Below the pieces are notes generated by a model. The model saw only the letters and a program-made list of their open reading frames with translations, had not been told where the DNA came from and did no database searches. Shown piece after piece: positions 56,614 to 64,000 of a stretch of DNA of 64,000 nt. The translations under genes were made by a program, and so were the position numbers. Origin of the DNA: Gluconacetobacter tumulicola (GTDB lineage Bacteria > Pseudomonadota > Alphaproteobacteria > Acetobacterales > Acetobacteraceae); assembly GCF_014174215.1 (NCBI RefSeq), contig NZ_JABEQL010000008.1:89101-153100 (forward strand), read 5' to 3'. The first letter of the stretch is position 1, and each line of letters begins with the position of its first letter.

Positions 56614-57585
56614 ATGAGGGGACCGGTCCGAAGCCAGCACATGATGAGACTGCATGCGCGCTGTATCCTGTATTTCAACGCGGTGCGCGACCATGGCTCG
56701 ATCCGCGAGGCGGCGCGCCAACTGAACGTTACGCCCTCGGCGCTGACGCGGCAGATTGCCCAGATGGAGGACGAAATCGGCGCCCCGCTGTTCGATCGCC
56801 TTCCCGGCGGCATGGTGCTGACCGCCGTGGGCGAGATCGTGGCCCGGCATATCGTCACCGTCATGCAGGATGCCGTACGCACCGACGAGCAGATCGCGGC
56901 GCTGGCCGGCATGAGGGGCGGGCGCATCAGCCTGATGACGGTCGAGGGGATTGCCGGCGACCTGATGGCGCGGCTGCTGACGCGCATGACGCGGACCTGG
57001 CCGGGGATCGACCTGCAGGCGGATACCGGATCGCCCGCGCGGATCGTGGCCGCGCTTAGCGGCGGCACGACCGATCTGGGCATCGCCTTCTCGCTGGATG
57101 CGCCGGACGATCTGCGCCGGGTCGCGGTGGCGCGCTTTCCGGTGGGGGTGGTGATGCCGGCCGATCATCCCCTGGCGGGCCGGCAGAGCGTGCGGATCGA
57201 GGAGTGCTTGGGCTATCGCCTGATCCTGCCGAGCGAATCGCTGTCGCTGCATCAGGTCATGGAACCCATGCTGCATCCCTGGCGCGACCGGCTGGACGTG
57301 GTGCTGGAAACGGGTTCGATCGAACTGACGAACCGCATGGTCGCGGCCGGTGTGGGCCTGGCCTTTCAGTCCCGCCTGGCGCTGGAATTCGATATCAGCC
57401 GGGGCACGCTGGCGCATGTGCCGTTGGACGACCCCAGGGCCGTGACCGATCTGGGCGTCTATGTCCGCGAGGCGCGCTGGCTGCCGCCGGCGCTGGAACG
57501 GCTGATTGTCGAGGTGCGCGAAGCATTGCGGGAACAGGAAGAAGCGGCGCGCGTTCGGGGGCGTGAGCCTGTGGCGGTAAAGTAG
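56614..57585 (+). CDS. LysR-family regulator in the purine locus
   Basis: The protein of about 323 residues has a LysR winged helix (FNAVRDHGSIREAARQLNVTPSALTRQIAQME) and the effector domain. Start 56614 has AGGAACAGG upstream; ATGs at 56641/56644 are alternatives. It lies just after xdhC on the same strand and before the flavoprotein gene. LysR genes usually sit divergent to their targets, so its co-directional place inside the series is noteworthy. It may sense a purine-pathway intermediate; that is inferred only from position. Confidence 0.86.
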   Translation: MRGPVRSQHMMRLHARCILYFNAVRDHGSIREAARQLNVTPSALTRQIAQMEDEIGAPLFDRLPGGMVLTAVGEIVARHIVTVMQDAVRTDEQIAALAGMRGGRISLMTVEGIAGDLMARLLTRMTRTWPGIDLQADTGSPARIVAALSGGTTDLGIAFSLDAPDDLRRVAVARFPVGVVMPADHPLAGRQSVRIEECLGYRLILPSESLSLHQVMEPMLHPWRDRLDVVLETGSIELTNRMVAAGVGLAFQSRLALEFDISRGTLAHVPLDDPRAVTDLGVYVREARWLPPALERLIVEVREALREQEEAARVRGREPVAVK

Positions 57586-57622
57586 ATATTTATTTAAAAA
57601 CAATAGATTATATTAATATCTA
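57583..57622. repeat. AT-rich inverted repeat after the LysR gene
   Basis: TAGATATT at 57583-57590 and AATATCTA at 57615-57622 form an 8-bp inverted repeat with a 24-base AT-rich spacer. The first arm overlaps the LysR stop codon. The patch stands out sharply in an otherwise GC-rich region and may be a promoter or regulator site for the flavoprotein gene. Confidence 0.4.
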
Positions 57623-57745
57623 TGTTTGGTGTGTGAATACGGTCTGTTGTTGAATTGGCAACGGATTGATCATTTTATTCTACTGGACGGAACACCCCCT
57701 CGTTCGGTTAGTTTCGGTGTCGTGATGGTGCGGGTTGGGGAACCC

Positions 57746-57771
57746 GGGTCCGTGTCGGGGGACACGGACCC
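57746..57771 (+). promoter_or_regulatory. Strong leader hairpin before the flavoprotein gene
   Basis: GGGTCCGTGTC and GACACGGACCC form a perfect 11-bp stem with a GGGG loop, 49 bases before the ATG. No T run follows, so it is not a classic terminator. An attenuator, mRNA stabiliser or protein site is possible. Confidence 0.5.
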
Positions 57772-57820
57772 ACGCCGTCCGGGATGGACCTGTTGGACCA
57801 GCGAAGCGAAGGAGGCGCGG

Positions 57821-59287
57821 ATGGCCGCCGATAGCGATCATTATCGACCGGGAGAAACGCCGGAAGACGGGCTTGCGGCGCTCGACGCCCGGGTCAGGCG
57901 GGATCTGACCGTTATCGACTATCCGCGCCATGACTGGACGCCGCGCCTGACGCGCGACGGCGAACCGGTGCTGGATGTGGCCATCATCGGCGCCGGCCAG
58001 GGCGGCCTGGCCACGGCTTTCGCGCTCAAGCGCGGCAATATCACCAATGTCCGGATCTTCGACCGCGCGTCACGCGGCGGCGAGGGGCCGTGGGTGACGT
58101 TCGCCCGCATGATCACGCTGCGGACGCCGAAATATGTGACCGGCCCCGATCTGGGGATTCCCAACCTGACGCCGCGCGCCTGGTACGAGGCCCGATACGG
58201 TGCGGGCGCCTGGGAGAGGCTGGACAAGATCCCCCGTGGCGACTGGCAGGCCTATCTGGACTGGTATCGTGCCGTGCTCGACCTGCCGGTCGAGAATGAC
58301 CGGTCGTTCGAACATGTGGCGTGGGAAGACGGGCTGCTGCGGCTGACCTTCCGGGACGCCGAAGGGCGGGAATATCGCTATCTGGCGCGCAAGCTGGTGC
58401 TGGCCACCGGCATTGATGGTGGTGGCCGGTGGCATGTGCCCGATTTCATCCGCCAGGCTTTGCCGCGCGCGCGATACGCGCATACATCGGAGCCCATCGA
58501 TTTCGCCGCGCTGCGCGGCAAGCGGATCGGCGTGCTGGGGGCGGGGGCTTCGGCTTTCGACAATGCGGCGACGGCGCTGGAGGAAGGGGTGGCCTCGGTC
58601 GCGCTCTGCCTGCGCCGGCGGGTCATTCCCTCGGTCAATCCGTATCGCTGGATGGAGAATGCCGGGTTCCTGGCGCATTTCTCCGCGCTGTCCGACACGC
58701 TGCGCTGGCGGTTCATGCGCCATATCTACGAACTGAACCAGCCGCCGCCGCAGGACACGTTCTGGCGCTGCCGCCGCCACCCCACCTTCAGCTATCATAC
58801 CGGCTGCGGCTGGACGGGTGCGCGGATGGAGGGCGATGAAATCGTCGTTCAGACTCCGGACGGCGAGATGCGGTTCGATTTCGTGATCATCGGCACCGGC
58901 TTTGCCGTCGACATGGCGCTGCGGCCGGAAACCGCGTCCTTCGCCGGATCGGTGGCGCTGTGGCGCGATCGCTTTACCCCGCCCGAGGGCGAGGACAGCG
59001 CGGTGCTGGCGGCGCATCCCTATCTGGGCGAGTCCTACCAGTTCCTGCCGCGTGATGCGGCCGATCCGCTGGCGCCGATGCTGGCGAACATCCATAATTT
59101 CACCTTCAGCGCGACTCCCAGCATGGGCCTGTCGGGGGCGTCGATCAGCGGCATGCGCTTTGGGGTGGAGCGGCTGGCGCGGAGGCTGGGGCGCGACCTG
59201 TTTGTGGCCGATGGCGCGTGGCATCTCGATCAGTTGCTGAATTATATCACGCCGGAACTGGTCAGCCTCGATCCTCCGGATGCATGA
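57821..59287 (+). CDS. Flavin monooxygenase-like FAD/NAD(P)-dependent oxidoreductase
   Basis: The 488-residue protein has two Rossmann folds. The first, VAIIGAGQGG near residue 54, binds FAD. The second, IGVLGAGASAFDNAATALEEG near residue 236, should bind NADPH. A late motif FDFVIIGTGFAVDMALRPE also fits class B flavin monooxygenases. There is no signal peptide. The start has AAGGAGG six bases upstream, one of the best ribosome sites in the window, so the 65-codon-longer frame is rejected. It sits between purine genes, so a substrate in that pathway is likely, but none is known. Confidence 0.83.
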   Translation: MAADSDHYRPGETPEDGLAALDARVRRDLTVIDYPRHDWTPRLTRDGEPVLDVAIIGAGQGGLATAFALKRGNITNVRIFDRASRGGEGPWVTFARMITLRTPKYVTGPDLGIPNLTPRAWYEARYGAGAWERLDKIPRGDWQAYLDWYRAVLDLPVENDRSFEHVAWEDGLLRLTFRDAEGREYRYLARKLVLATGIDGGGRWHVPDFIRQALPRARYAHTSEPIDFAALRGKRIGVLGAGASAFDNAATALEEGVASVALCLRRRVIPSVNPYRWMENAGFLAHFSALSDTLRWRFMRHIYELNQPPPQDTFWRCRRHPTFSYHTGCGWTGARMEGDEIVVQTPDGEMRFDFVIIGTGFAVDMALRPETASFAGSVALWRDRFTPPEGEDSAVLAAHPYLGESYQFLPRDAADPLAPMLANIHNFTFSATPSMGLSGASISGMRFGVERLARRLGRDLFVADGAWHLDQLLNYITPELVSLDPPDA

Positions 59288-59344
59288 TCTCCCGTGACTC
59301 TGCCGGCGTGGCGACATGGCAGACCAGGGAGAGAGGACAAGCCC

Positions 59345-59563
59345 ATGAGCGAACATCCTGACGACAGCGCGCCGCGCGTGCCGGACGAGGTGCCCGATGA
59401 GGCGATCATTATCGCGACGGCCCGTGATATCGGCCTGACCGTCGACAGATCCTGCCTGCCGGGGGTGGTGACCAACCGGTCGCTGCTGCGACGCTATGCT
59501 GATCTGGTCCATGGCTTTGCCCTGCCGGATACATGCGAACCGGCGTTCGAATACCGTCCATGA
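59345..59563 (+). CDS. AtzG/HpxX-like small subunit (DUF4089 type)
   Basis: The 72-residue protein has no catalytic motif. It resembles the small GatC-like partners of AtzE-type amidases (IIATARDIGLTVDRSCLPGVV and YADLVHGFALPDTCEPAFEYRP). In the cyanuric acid pathway AtzG is needed for a stable AtzE; in Klebsiella the equivalent is HpxX. The gene has a GAGAGAGGA ribosome site. Its stop overlaps the amidase start (ATGA), supporting a stoichiometric complex. Confidence 0.8.
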   Translation: MSEHPDDSAPRVPDEVPDEAIIIATARDIGLTVDRSCLPGVVTNRSLLRRYADLVHGFALPDTCEPAFEYRP

Positions 59564-60930
59564 CCGTGCCTGCCATGACCGATCCGTCCGACGCGCTGGC
59601 CATTGCCGCCGATATCCGCCAGGGGCGGCGAAGCGCCGTTTCCGTGATGACGGCCACGATCGCCGCGATCGAGGTGCGTGACACATCCATCAACAGCGTG
59701 ACCCGCATCTTCGGGCCGCGCGCGGTGGCTGAGGCCGAACGGATCGACCGCCGCATTGCCGCCGGCGATGATCCGGGGCCGCTGGCCGGCGTGCCGTTCG
59801 GGGTGAAGGATCTGTTCGACATAGCCGGCGAGGTCACGACGGCGGGGTCGGTGGTGTTGCGGGAATCGCCGCCCGCGACGCACGATGCCACGGTTGTCGC
59901 CCGCCTGCGGGCGGCGGGCGCGATCCCGGTTGCCAGCCTGAACATGGACGAATTCGCGTACGGGTTCGCCACCGACAATGCCCATTACGGCATCACCCGC
60001 AATCCGCATGACCCGGCGCGGTTGGCCGGTGGCTCGTCGGGCGGGTCGGCCGCCGCCGTGGCGGCGGGGCTGTTGCCGCTGACCCTGGGGTCGGACACCA
60101 ACGGCTCGATCCGCGTGCCGGCCTCGCTGTGCGGGGTATGGGGGCTGAAACCCACCTTTGGCAGTGTGCCGCGCGAGGGGGCCTATCCCTTTGCCGCCAG
60201 CCTGGACGTGGTGGGGCCGTTTGCCGGCACGCTGGACGACCTGCGCGTGGCGTACGAGGTCATGGCGGGCGGCCCCATGCCGGAACTGCCGGCGGTATCC
60301 GACCTGCGGGTGGTGCGGCTGGGCGGCTGGTTCGGTGCGAACGTCTCGGAACCGCTGGTGCGGGCCATCGAGGCGGTGGCCGCGCATCTGGGCGGGGTGG
60401 AAACGGTGGAACTGCCCGAGATCGCGCGCGCCCGCGCGGCCTCCTTCCTGATCACGGCGGCGGAGGGTGGCAACCTGCATCTGCCCCGCCTGCGCAGGCA
60501 TGCGCTGCGCTATGATCCCGCGACCCGCGACCGGCTGATCGCCGGCGCGATGCTGCCATCCGCCACGCTGGTCCAGGCGCATCGTTTCCGCAGCTGGTTC
60601 CGCGAGCAGGTCCATGCGCTGTTCCGTTCGGCGGATGTGCTGATCGCTCCGGCGACGGTGGGCGAGGCGCCGCTGATCGACCAGCCGACGATCGTGGTGG
60701 ATGGGCAGGTCGTCTCCGCCCGGGCGAATCTGGGCCTCTATACGCAGCCGCTCAGCCTGGCGGGGGTGCCGATCCTCAGTGCGCCTTTGCTGGGTACGGG
60801 CGGCCTGCCGCTGGGACTGCAACTGATCGCGGCACCGGGGCGCGAGGCCGCGTTGTTCGCCCTTGCCGGCGCGCTGGCGAAAGCGGGGCTGGTCGGCAGG
60901 GTGCCGCTGCCCGCATCGAAGGGACGTTAA
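59560..60930 (+). CDS. AtzE/HpxY-like amidase
   Basis: The 456-residue amidase-signature enzyme has the Lys in PFGVKDLFDIAG near residue 80, the Ser-cis-Ser core in LAGGSSGGSAAAVAAGLLP near residue 155, and the SDTNGSIRVPASLCGVWGLKP stretch. AtzE hydrolyses 1-carboxybiuret; Klebsiella HpxY is placed in oxalurate breakdown. The hpx context here favours oxalurate as the substrate, but this is inference. The next gene begins three bases after the stop. Confidence 0.83.
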   Translation: MTVPAMTDPSDALAIAADIRQGRRSAVSVMTATIAAIEVRDTSINSVTRIFGPRAVAEAERIDRRIAAGDDPGPLAGVPFGVKDLFDIAGEVTTAGSVVLRESPPATHDATVVARLRAAGAIPVASLNMDEFAYGFATDNAHYGITRNPHDPARLAGGSSGGSAAAVAAGLLPLTLGSDTNGSIRVPASLCGVWGLKPTFGSVPREGAYPFAASLDVVGPFAGTLDDLRVAYEVMAGGPMPELPAVSDLRVVRLGGWFGANVSEPLVRAIEAVAAHLGGVETVELPEIARARAASFLITAAEGGNLHLPRLRRHALRYDPATRDRLIAGAMLPSATLVQAHRFRSWFREQVHALFRSADVLIAPATVGEAPLIDQPTIVVDGQVVSARANLGLYTQPLSLAGVPILSAPLLGTGGLPLGLQLIAAPGREAALFALAGALAKAGLVGRVPLPASKGR

Positions 60931-60933
60931 GCC

Positions 60934-62526
60934 ATGCTGAACACTCCCCGCTCCTTGCGCGGGATGGTGACATCCCCCCATCATCTGGCCAGTCAGGCCG
61001 GGCTGGACGTGCTGCGCGACGGTGGTACGGCGATCGAGGCGGTCGTGGCGACGGCGGCGGCGCTGGCCGTCGTCTATCCGCACATGACTGGTATCGGCGG
61101 CGATGCGTTCTGGCTGGTGATGTGGCCGGACGGCAGGACCGAGACGATCGATGCGTGCGGGGCGGCGGCGCGGCGCGCGGACCTGGAATTCTATCGCGCC
61201 GCCGGGTGCGACACGATTCCCTGGCGCGGGCCGCTGGCGGCCAATACGGTTGCCGGTACCATCTCCGGCTGGGACCTTGCCCTGGAGTGGAGCCAGGCGA
61301 TGCAGCCGGGGCTGGGGCTGCATCGCCTGCTGCGCGATGCGATCTATTATGCCGAACAGGGTGTGCCGATCACCGAGGGCGGTGCCGCGCTGACGGCAGC
61401 CAAGATGGGCGAGCTGGCGGCGGTCCCCGGTTTCCGGCAGGTTTTCCTGCCGGGTGGCCATGCGCCGCGTGCCGGCGATGTCCTGCATAATCAGGCCCTG
61501 GCGCATACGCTGCGCCGGCTGGCGGGGGATGGGCTGGACTCGTTCTATCGCGGGGCGCTGGCGCGGGATCTGGCCGAGGATCTGCGCCAGTTGGGCAGCC
61601 CGCTGGATCTGGCGGACCTGAATACCCACCATGCCCAGGCGCGGCCGCCGCTGCATGTCGATATCGGGGGGGCGCGGCTGTTCAACATGGCGCCGCCGAC
61701 GCAGGGTGTTGCGTCGCTGCTGATCCTGGCGCTGTTCGACCGGCTGCGGGCTGAGGAGGTGGACGGGTTCGATTATTTCCACGGGCTGGTTGAAGCGACG
61801 AAACAGGCCTTCCGTTATCGCGATACGCATGTGGGCGATCCGGCCTTCATGTCGGTGGCGGCCCAGGAAGTTCTGGACGACGCGCTGGCGCTGGATCGCA
61901 TGGCGCTGGACATCGACCCCGAGATTGCGGCCCCCTGGCCGCATCCGTCGCAGGCCGGCGATACGGTGTGGATGGGCGCGGTCGATGCTGACGGTGTCGC
62001 GGTCAGCATGATCCAGAGTGTCTATTTCGAATATGGGTCGGGCGTCGTCCTGCCGCGCAGCGGCATCGTGTGGCAGAATCGCGGCGCCAGCTTCCGGCTG
62101 GCCGAAGACGGCTGGAATGCGCTGCGTCCGGGACGCAAGCCGTTTCATACGCTCAATCCGGCCGGCGCGCGCTTCGCCGACGGGCGCACCATGGTCTATG
62201 GCACCATGGGGGGCGAGGGGCAGCCCCAGACCCAGGCGGCTGTCTTCACGCGCTATGCGCGCTATGGCGTGCCGTTGCAGCAGGCGGTGACGGCTCCGCG
62301 CTGGCTGCTGGGCCGCACCTGGGGCGAGAGCAGCACCAGCCTGAAATATGAGGACAGGTTCGCGCCCGAAGTGATCGCGCGGATGGCGGCGGCGGGGCAT
62401 GTGCTGGAACCCATGCCGGCCTTTACCTCGACGATGGGGCATGCGGGCGCGCTGGTGCTGCACCCGTCGGGCCTGATCGAGGGGGCGACCGATCCGCGCA
62501 GCGACGGGATGGTGGCGGCATGGTGA
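60934..62526 (+). CDS. Gamma-glutamyltransferase-family hydrolase, HpxW-like (oxamate amidohydrolase)
   Basis: The 530-residue protein belongs to the Ntn-hydrolase Ggt superfamily, which self-cleaves at a threonine. GMVTSPHHLASQAGLDVLRDGG near residue 10 and VYPHMTGIGGDAFWLV near residue 46 are family features. GDTVWMGAVDADGVAVSMIQS near residue 342 is the likely cleavage site, with Thr as nucleophile. Klebsiella HpxW, a known homologue type, converts oxamate to oxalate and ammonia. There is no signal peptide, unlike Ggt. The downstream start overlaps its stop by seven bases. Confidence 0.8.
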   Translation: MLNTPRSLRGMVTSPHHLASQAGLDVLRDGGTAIEAVVATAAALAVVYPHMTGIGGDAFWLVMWPDGRTETIDACGAAARRADLEFYRAAGCDTIPWRGPLAANTVAGTISGWDLALEWSQAMQPGLGLHRLLRDAIYYAEQGVPITEGGAALTAAKMGELAAVPGFRQVFLPGGHAPRAGDVLHNQALAHTLRRLAGDGLDSFYRGALARDLAEDLRQLGSPLDLADLNTHHAQARPPLHVDIGGARLFNMAPPTQGVASLLILALFDRLRAEEVDGFDYFHGLVEATKQAFRYRDTHVGDPAFMSVAAQEVLDDALALDRMALDIDPEIAAPWPHPSQAGDTVWMGAVDADGVAVSMIQSVYFEYGSGVVLPRSGIVWQNRGASFRLAEDGWNALRPGRKPFHTLNPAGARFADGRTMVYGTMGGEGQPQTQAAVFTRYARYGVPLQQAVTAPRWLLGRTWGESSTSLKYEDRFAPEVIARMAAAGHVLEPMPAFTSTMGHAGALVLHPSGLIEGATDPRSDGMVAAW

Positions 62527-63818
62527 GGATGTCTGCCCGCGAGACGGCATCGGGCCTGCGTGCGGTTGCGCGGTGCGATGATCTGGGCGTCGCGCCCTAT
62601 TCGGATGCCGACGACCATCTGTTTCGCCCCTATCTCGGCGCGGGACATGCGGCGACGCTGGACCGGATCGCCGCGTGGATGACCGAAGCGGGGATGACGG
62701 CGCGGGTCGACGCCGCCGGCAATATTGTCGGCCGCTATGAAGGGCGGCATTCCGACGCGCCAGTGCTGCTGATCGGATCGCATGTCGACAGCGTGCGTGA
62801 TGGCGGGCGCTATGACGGCATGCTGGGCGTGATGCTGGGGATCGAAACGGTGGCGTGGTTTGCCGAACGCGGCCATCGCTTTCCGTTCGCGATCGAGGTG
62901 ATCGGGTTCGGGGATGAGGAAGGATCGCGCTTCCCGGTCTCGATGCTGACCAGTCGTGCCGTGGCCGGGGTGCTGGGCGACCAGGATCTGGCGCTGGCCG
63001 ATGCGGCGGGCGTTGGGCTGGCCGAGGCGCTGGATGGGTTTGGGCTCGAACTGGCGCGCTTCGCCGGTGCCGCGCGGCATCGGGAAGATGTTCTGGCCTA
63101 TGTCGAGGCCCATATCGAACAGGGACCGGTGCTGGAGGCCGAGGGTCATGCGTTGGGCGTCGTCAGCGCCATCGCGGCCCAGTATCGCTTTCGTGCCGTG
63201 GTGACGGGTGTGGCGGGCCATGCCGGTACCATGGCGATGCGCCTGCGCCGTGACGCGCTGGCTGCTGCCGCCGAGATGGTGCTGGCGGTGGAGCGGATCG
63301 GCGGTGCGGGTCCTGAGGACCTGGTGGCGACAGTCGGGCGGATGGAGGTGGGGCCCGGGGTGCCGAATGTGGTGCCCGGTGCCGTGACATTCAGCATCGA
63401 TGTTCGTGCCGGCGTGGGCGCGGTGCGTGACCGTGCGGCGGACGAAATCCGCGTGGCGCTGGCGGATATCGCCGCCCGTCGGACCGTGGGGCTGGACCTG
63501 ACGTTGCAGCAGGATCTGCCGGCGACGCCTTGCGACAGCGGATTGAGCCGGTTGATGGCGGAAGCGGTGCGGGACGTCACTGGCGCCGAGCCGCGCGTGC
63601 TGGTCAGTGGGGCGGGGCATGATGCGATGGTAATGGCGCGTCTGGCACCGGTCGCGATGCTGTTCCTGCGCTGTCGCGGCGGCGTCAGTCACCATCCCGC
63701 CGAGGCGGTGGAAGTGGATGATGCCCAGACCGCGCTGGAGGCGATGACGGCGTTCGTCACCCGTTTCGAACACACATGGTCAGATGCCGGGCCGGCGCTG
63801 ACGGAAGAGGAGAGATAG
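62520..63818 (+). CDS. Allantoate amidohydrolase (HpxK/AllC-like, M20 family)
   Basis: The 432-residue Zn-dependent hydrolase shows the M20 hydantoinase/carbamoylase signatures: GSHVDSVRDGGRYDGMLGV near residue 85 and FGDEEGSRFPVSMLTSR near residue 130 (metal Asp/Glu). AYVEAHIEQGPVLE, GVAGHAGTMAMRLRRDA and SGAGHDAM follow. In an hpx-type locus the expected reaction is allantoate to ureidoglycine, ammonia and CO2. An N-carbamoyl amino acid amidohydrolase role is an alternative. Confidence 0.85.
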   Translation: MVRMSARETASGLRAVARCDDLGVAPYSDADDHLFRPYLGAGHAATLDRIAAWMTEAGMTARVDAAGNIVGRYEGRHSDAPVLLIGSHVDSVRDGGRYDGMLGVMLGIETVAWFAERGHRFPFAIEVIGFGDEEGSRFPVSMLTSRAVAGVLGDQDLALADAAGVGLAEALDGFGLELARFAGAARHREDVLAYVEAHIEQGPVLEAEGHALGVVSAIAAQYRFRAVVTGVAGHAGTMAMRLRRDALAAAAEMVLAVERIGGAGPEDLVATVGRMEVGPGVPNVVPGAVTFSIDVRAGVGAVRDRAADEIRVALADIAARRTVGLDLTLQQDLPATPCDSGLSRLMAEAVRDVTGAEPRVLVSGAGHDAMVMARLAPVAMLFLRCRGGVSHHPAEAVEVDDAQTALEAMTAFVTRFEHTWSDAGPALTEEER

Positions 63819-63820
63819 AG

Positions 63821-64000
63821 GTGTTCGGACAGATCGACCCGCCGCATCGGCTGTTGATGGGGCCTGGCCCGGTGAACGTGCATCCGCGGGTGCTGCGGGC
63901 GATGTCGGCGGACATGCTGGGTCAGTTCGACCCGGAGATGACGCGCACCATGAACGAGACGATGGCGCTGTATCGCCGCGTGTTCATGACGGAGAACCGG
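63821..64000 (+). CDS. HpxJ/PucG-like class V aminotransferase, 5' part (cut by window edge)
   Basis: The first 60 codons read FGQIDPPHRLLMGPGPVNVH, then PRVLRAMSADMLGQFDPEMT, the N-terminus of alanine:glyoxylate-type aminotransferases (GPGP motif). PucG and HpxJ transfer nitrogen from ureidoglycine to glyoxylate, which fits the preceding allantoate amidohydrolase. The start is GTG with AGGAG upstream. The PLP lysine lies beyond the window, so the assignment rests on the N-terminus and context. Confidence 0.82.
   Translation, partial: MFGQIDPPHRLLMGPGPVNVHPRVLRAMSADMLGQFDPEMTRTMNETMALYRRVFMTENR

Noticed and set aside
59494..62550. 1018-residue open frame antisense to the amidase and HpxW-like genes
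   Set aside because: It runs opposite two well-matched enzymes and its translation is rich in Arg, Gln, His and Pro without any domain. It is the expected product of high third-position GC.

Overview
The window looks like a chromosomal segment of an acetic acid bacterium (Acetobacteraceae, most like Gluconacetobacter or a close relative). The main evidence is a membrane-bound PQQ alcohol dehydrogenase pair (adhA-adhB) next to a cyoABCD ubiquinol oxidase operon, the two halves of the ethanol oxidase chain of these bacteria. Supporting evidence is the high GC content, an alphaproteobacterial purN-purM/hdaA-ppk-ppx order, an archaeal-type class I lysyl-tRNA synthetase and a helicase-hslR-fdxA order. 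The species assignment is inference. I recognised no rRNA, tRNA, CRISPR array or intact insertion sequence.

Layout. 0-12.6 kb: the groEL 3' end, a LysR/YeiH divergent pair, a cold-shock gene, a DinG-type helicase, lysK, an MprF-like membrane protein with a short C-terminal domain, marC, and a coupled sirtuin/uracil-DNA glycosylase pair. 12.7-22.8 kb: the respiratory block, adhA-adhB (minus strand), then thpR, a Bax-inhibitor-1 protein and cyoABCD (plus strand) behind a 660-base upstream region that carries a perfect FNR-type box. 23.2-24.7 kb: a two-gene envelope pair (glycine-zipper lipoprotein plus coiled-coil exported protein) and a decayed helix-turn-helix fragment. 24.7-30.9 kb: fdxA, hslR, an SUV3-type helicase, a leucyl aminopeptidase, a MarR regulator and an exported protein of unknown function. 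31-37.5 kb: a small glycan-modification set (WecA/MraY-like transferase, CapD-like dehydratase, DegT aminotransferase), a membrane-anchored unknown, a HAD phosphatase and an AI-2E-type permease. 37.7-47.5 kb: an ABC-F ATPase, ndk, purN-purM, hdaA, and the polyphosphate genes ppk and ppx followed by cdh.

47.5-64 kb is the most interesting part: a nucleobase-degradation island. An NCS1 nucleobase permease, an omega-amino-acid:pyruvate aminotransferase and a RutR-like TetR regulator lie on the minus strand. Divergent from them runs a 12-kb co-directional series: xdhA-xdhB-xdhC, a LysR regulator, a flavin monooxygenase-like protein, an AtzG/HpxX-like small subunit, an AtzE/HpxY-like amidase, an HpxW-like oxamate hydrolase, an HpxK-like allantoate amidohydrolase, and the start of an HpxJ/PucG-like aminotransferase cut by the window edge. 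Together these suggest hypoxanthine/xanthine to urate, then allantoate, ureidoglycine, oxalurate, oxamate and oxalate. The enzymes between urate and allantoate are not in the window. The flavoprotein inside the series has no assigned role and is the main candidate for something undescribed.

Many neighbouring genes overlap by ATGA or GTGA junctions, pointing to translational coupling. Long antisense frames are common because of the high GC and were treated as shadows.
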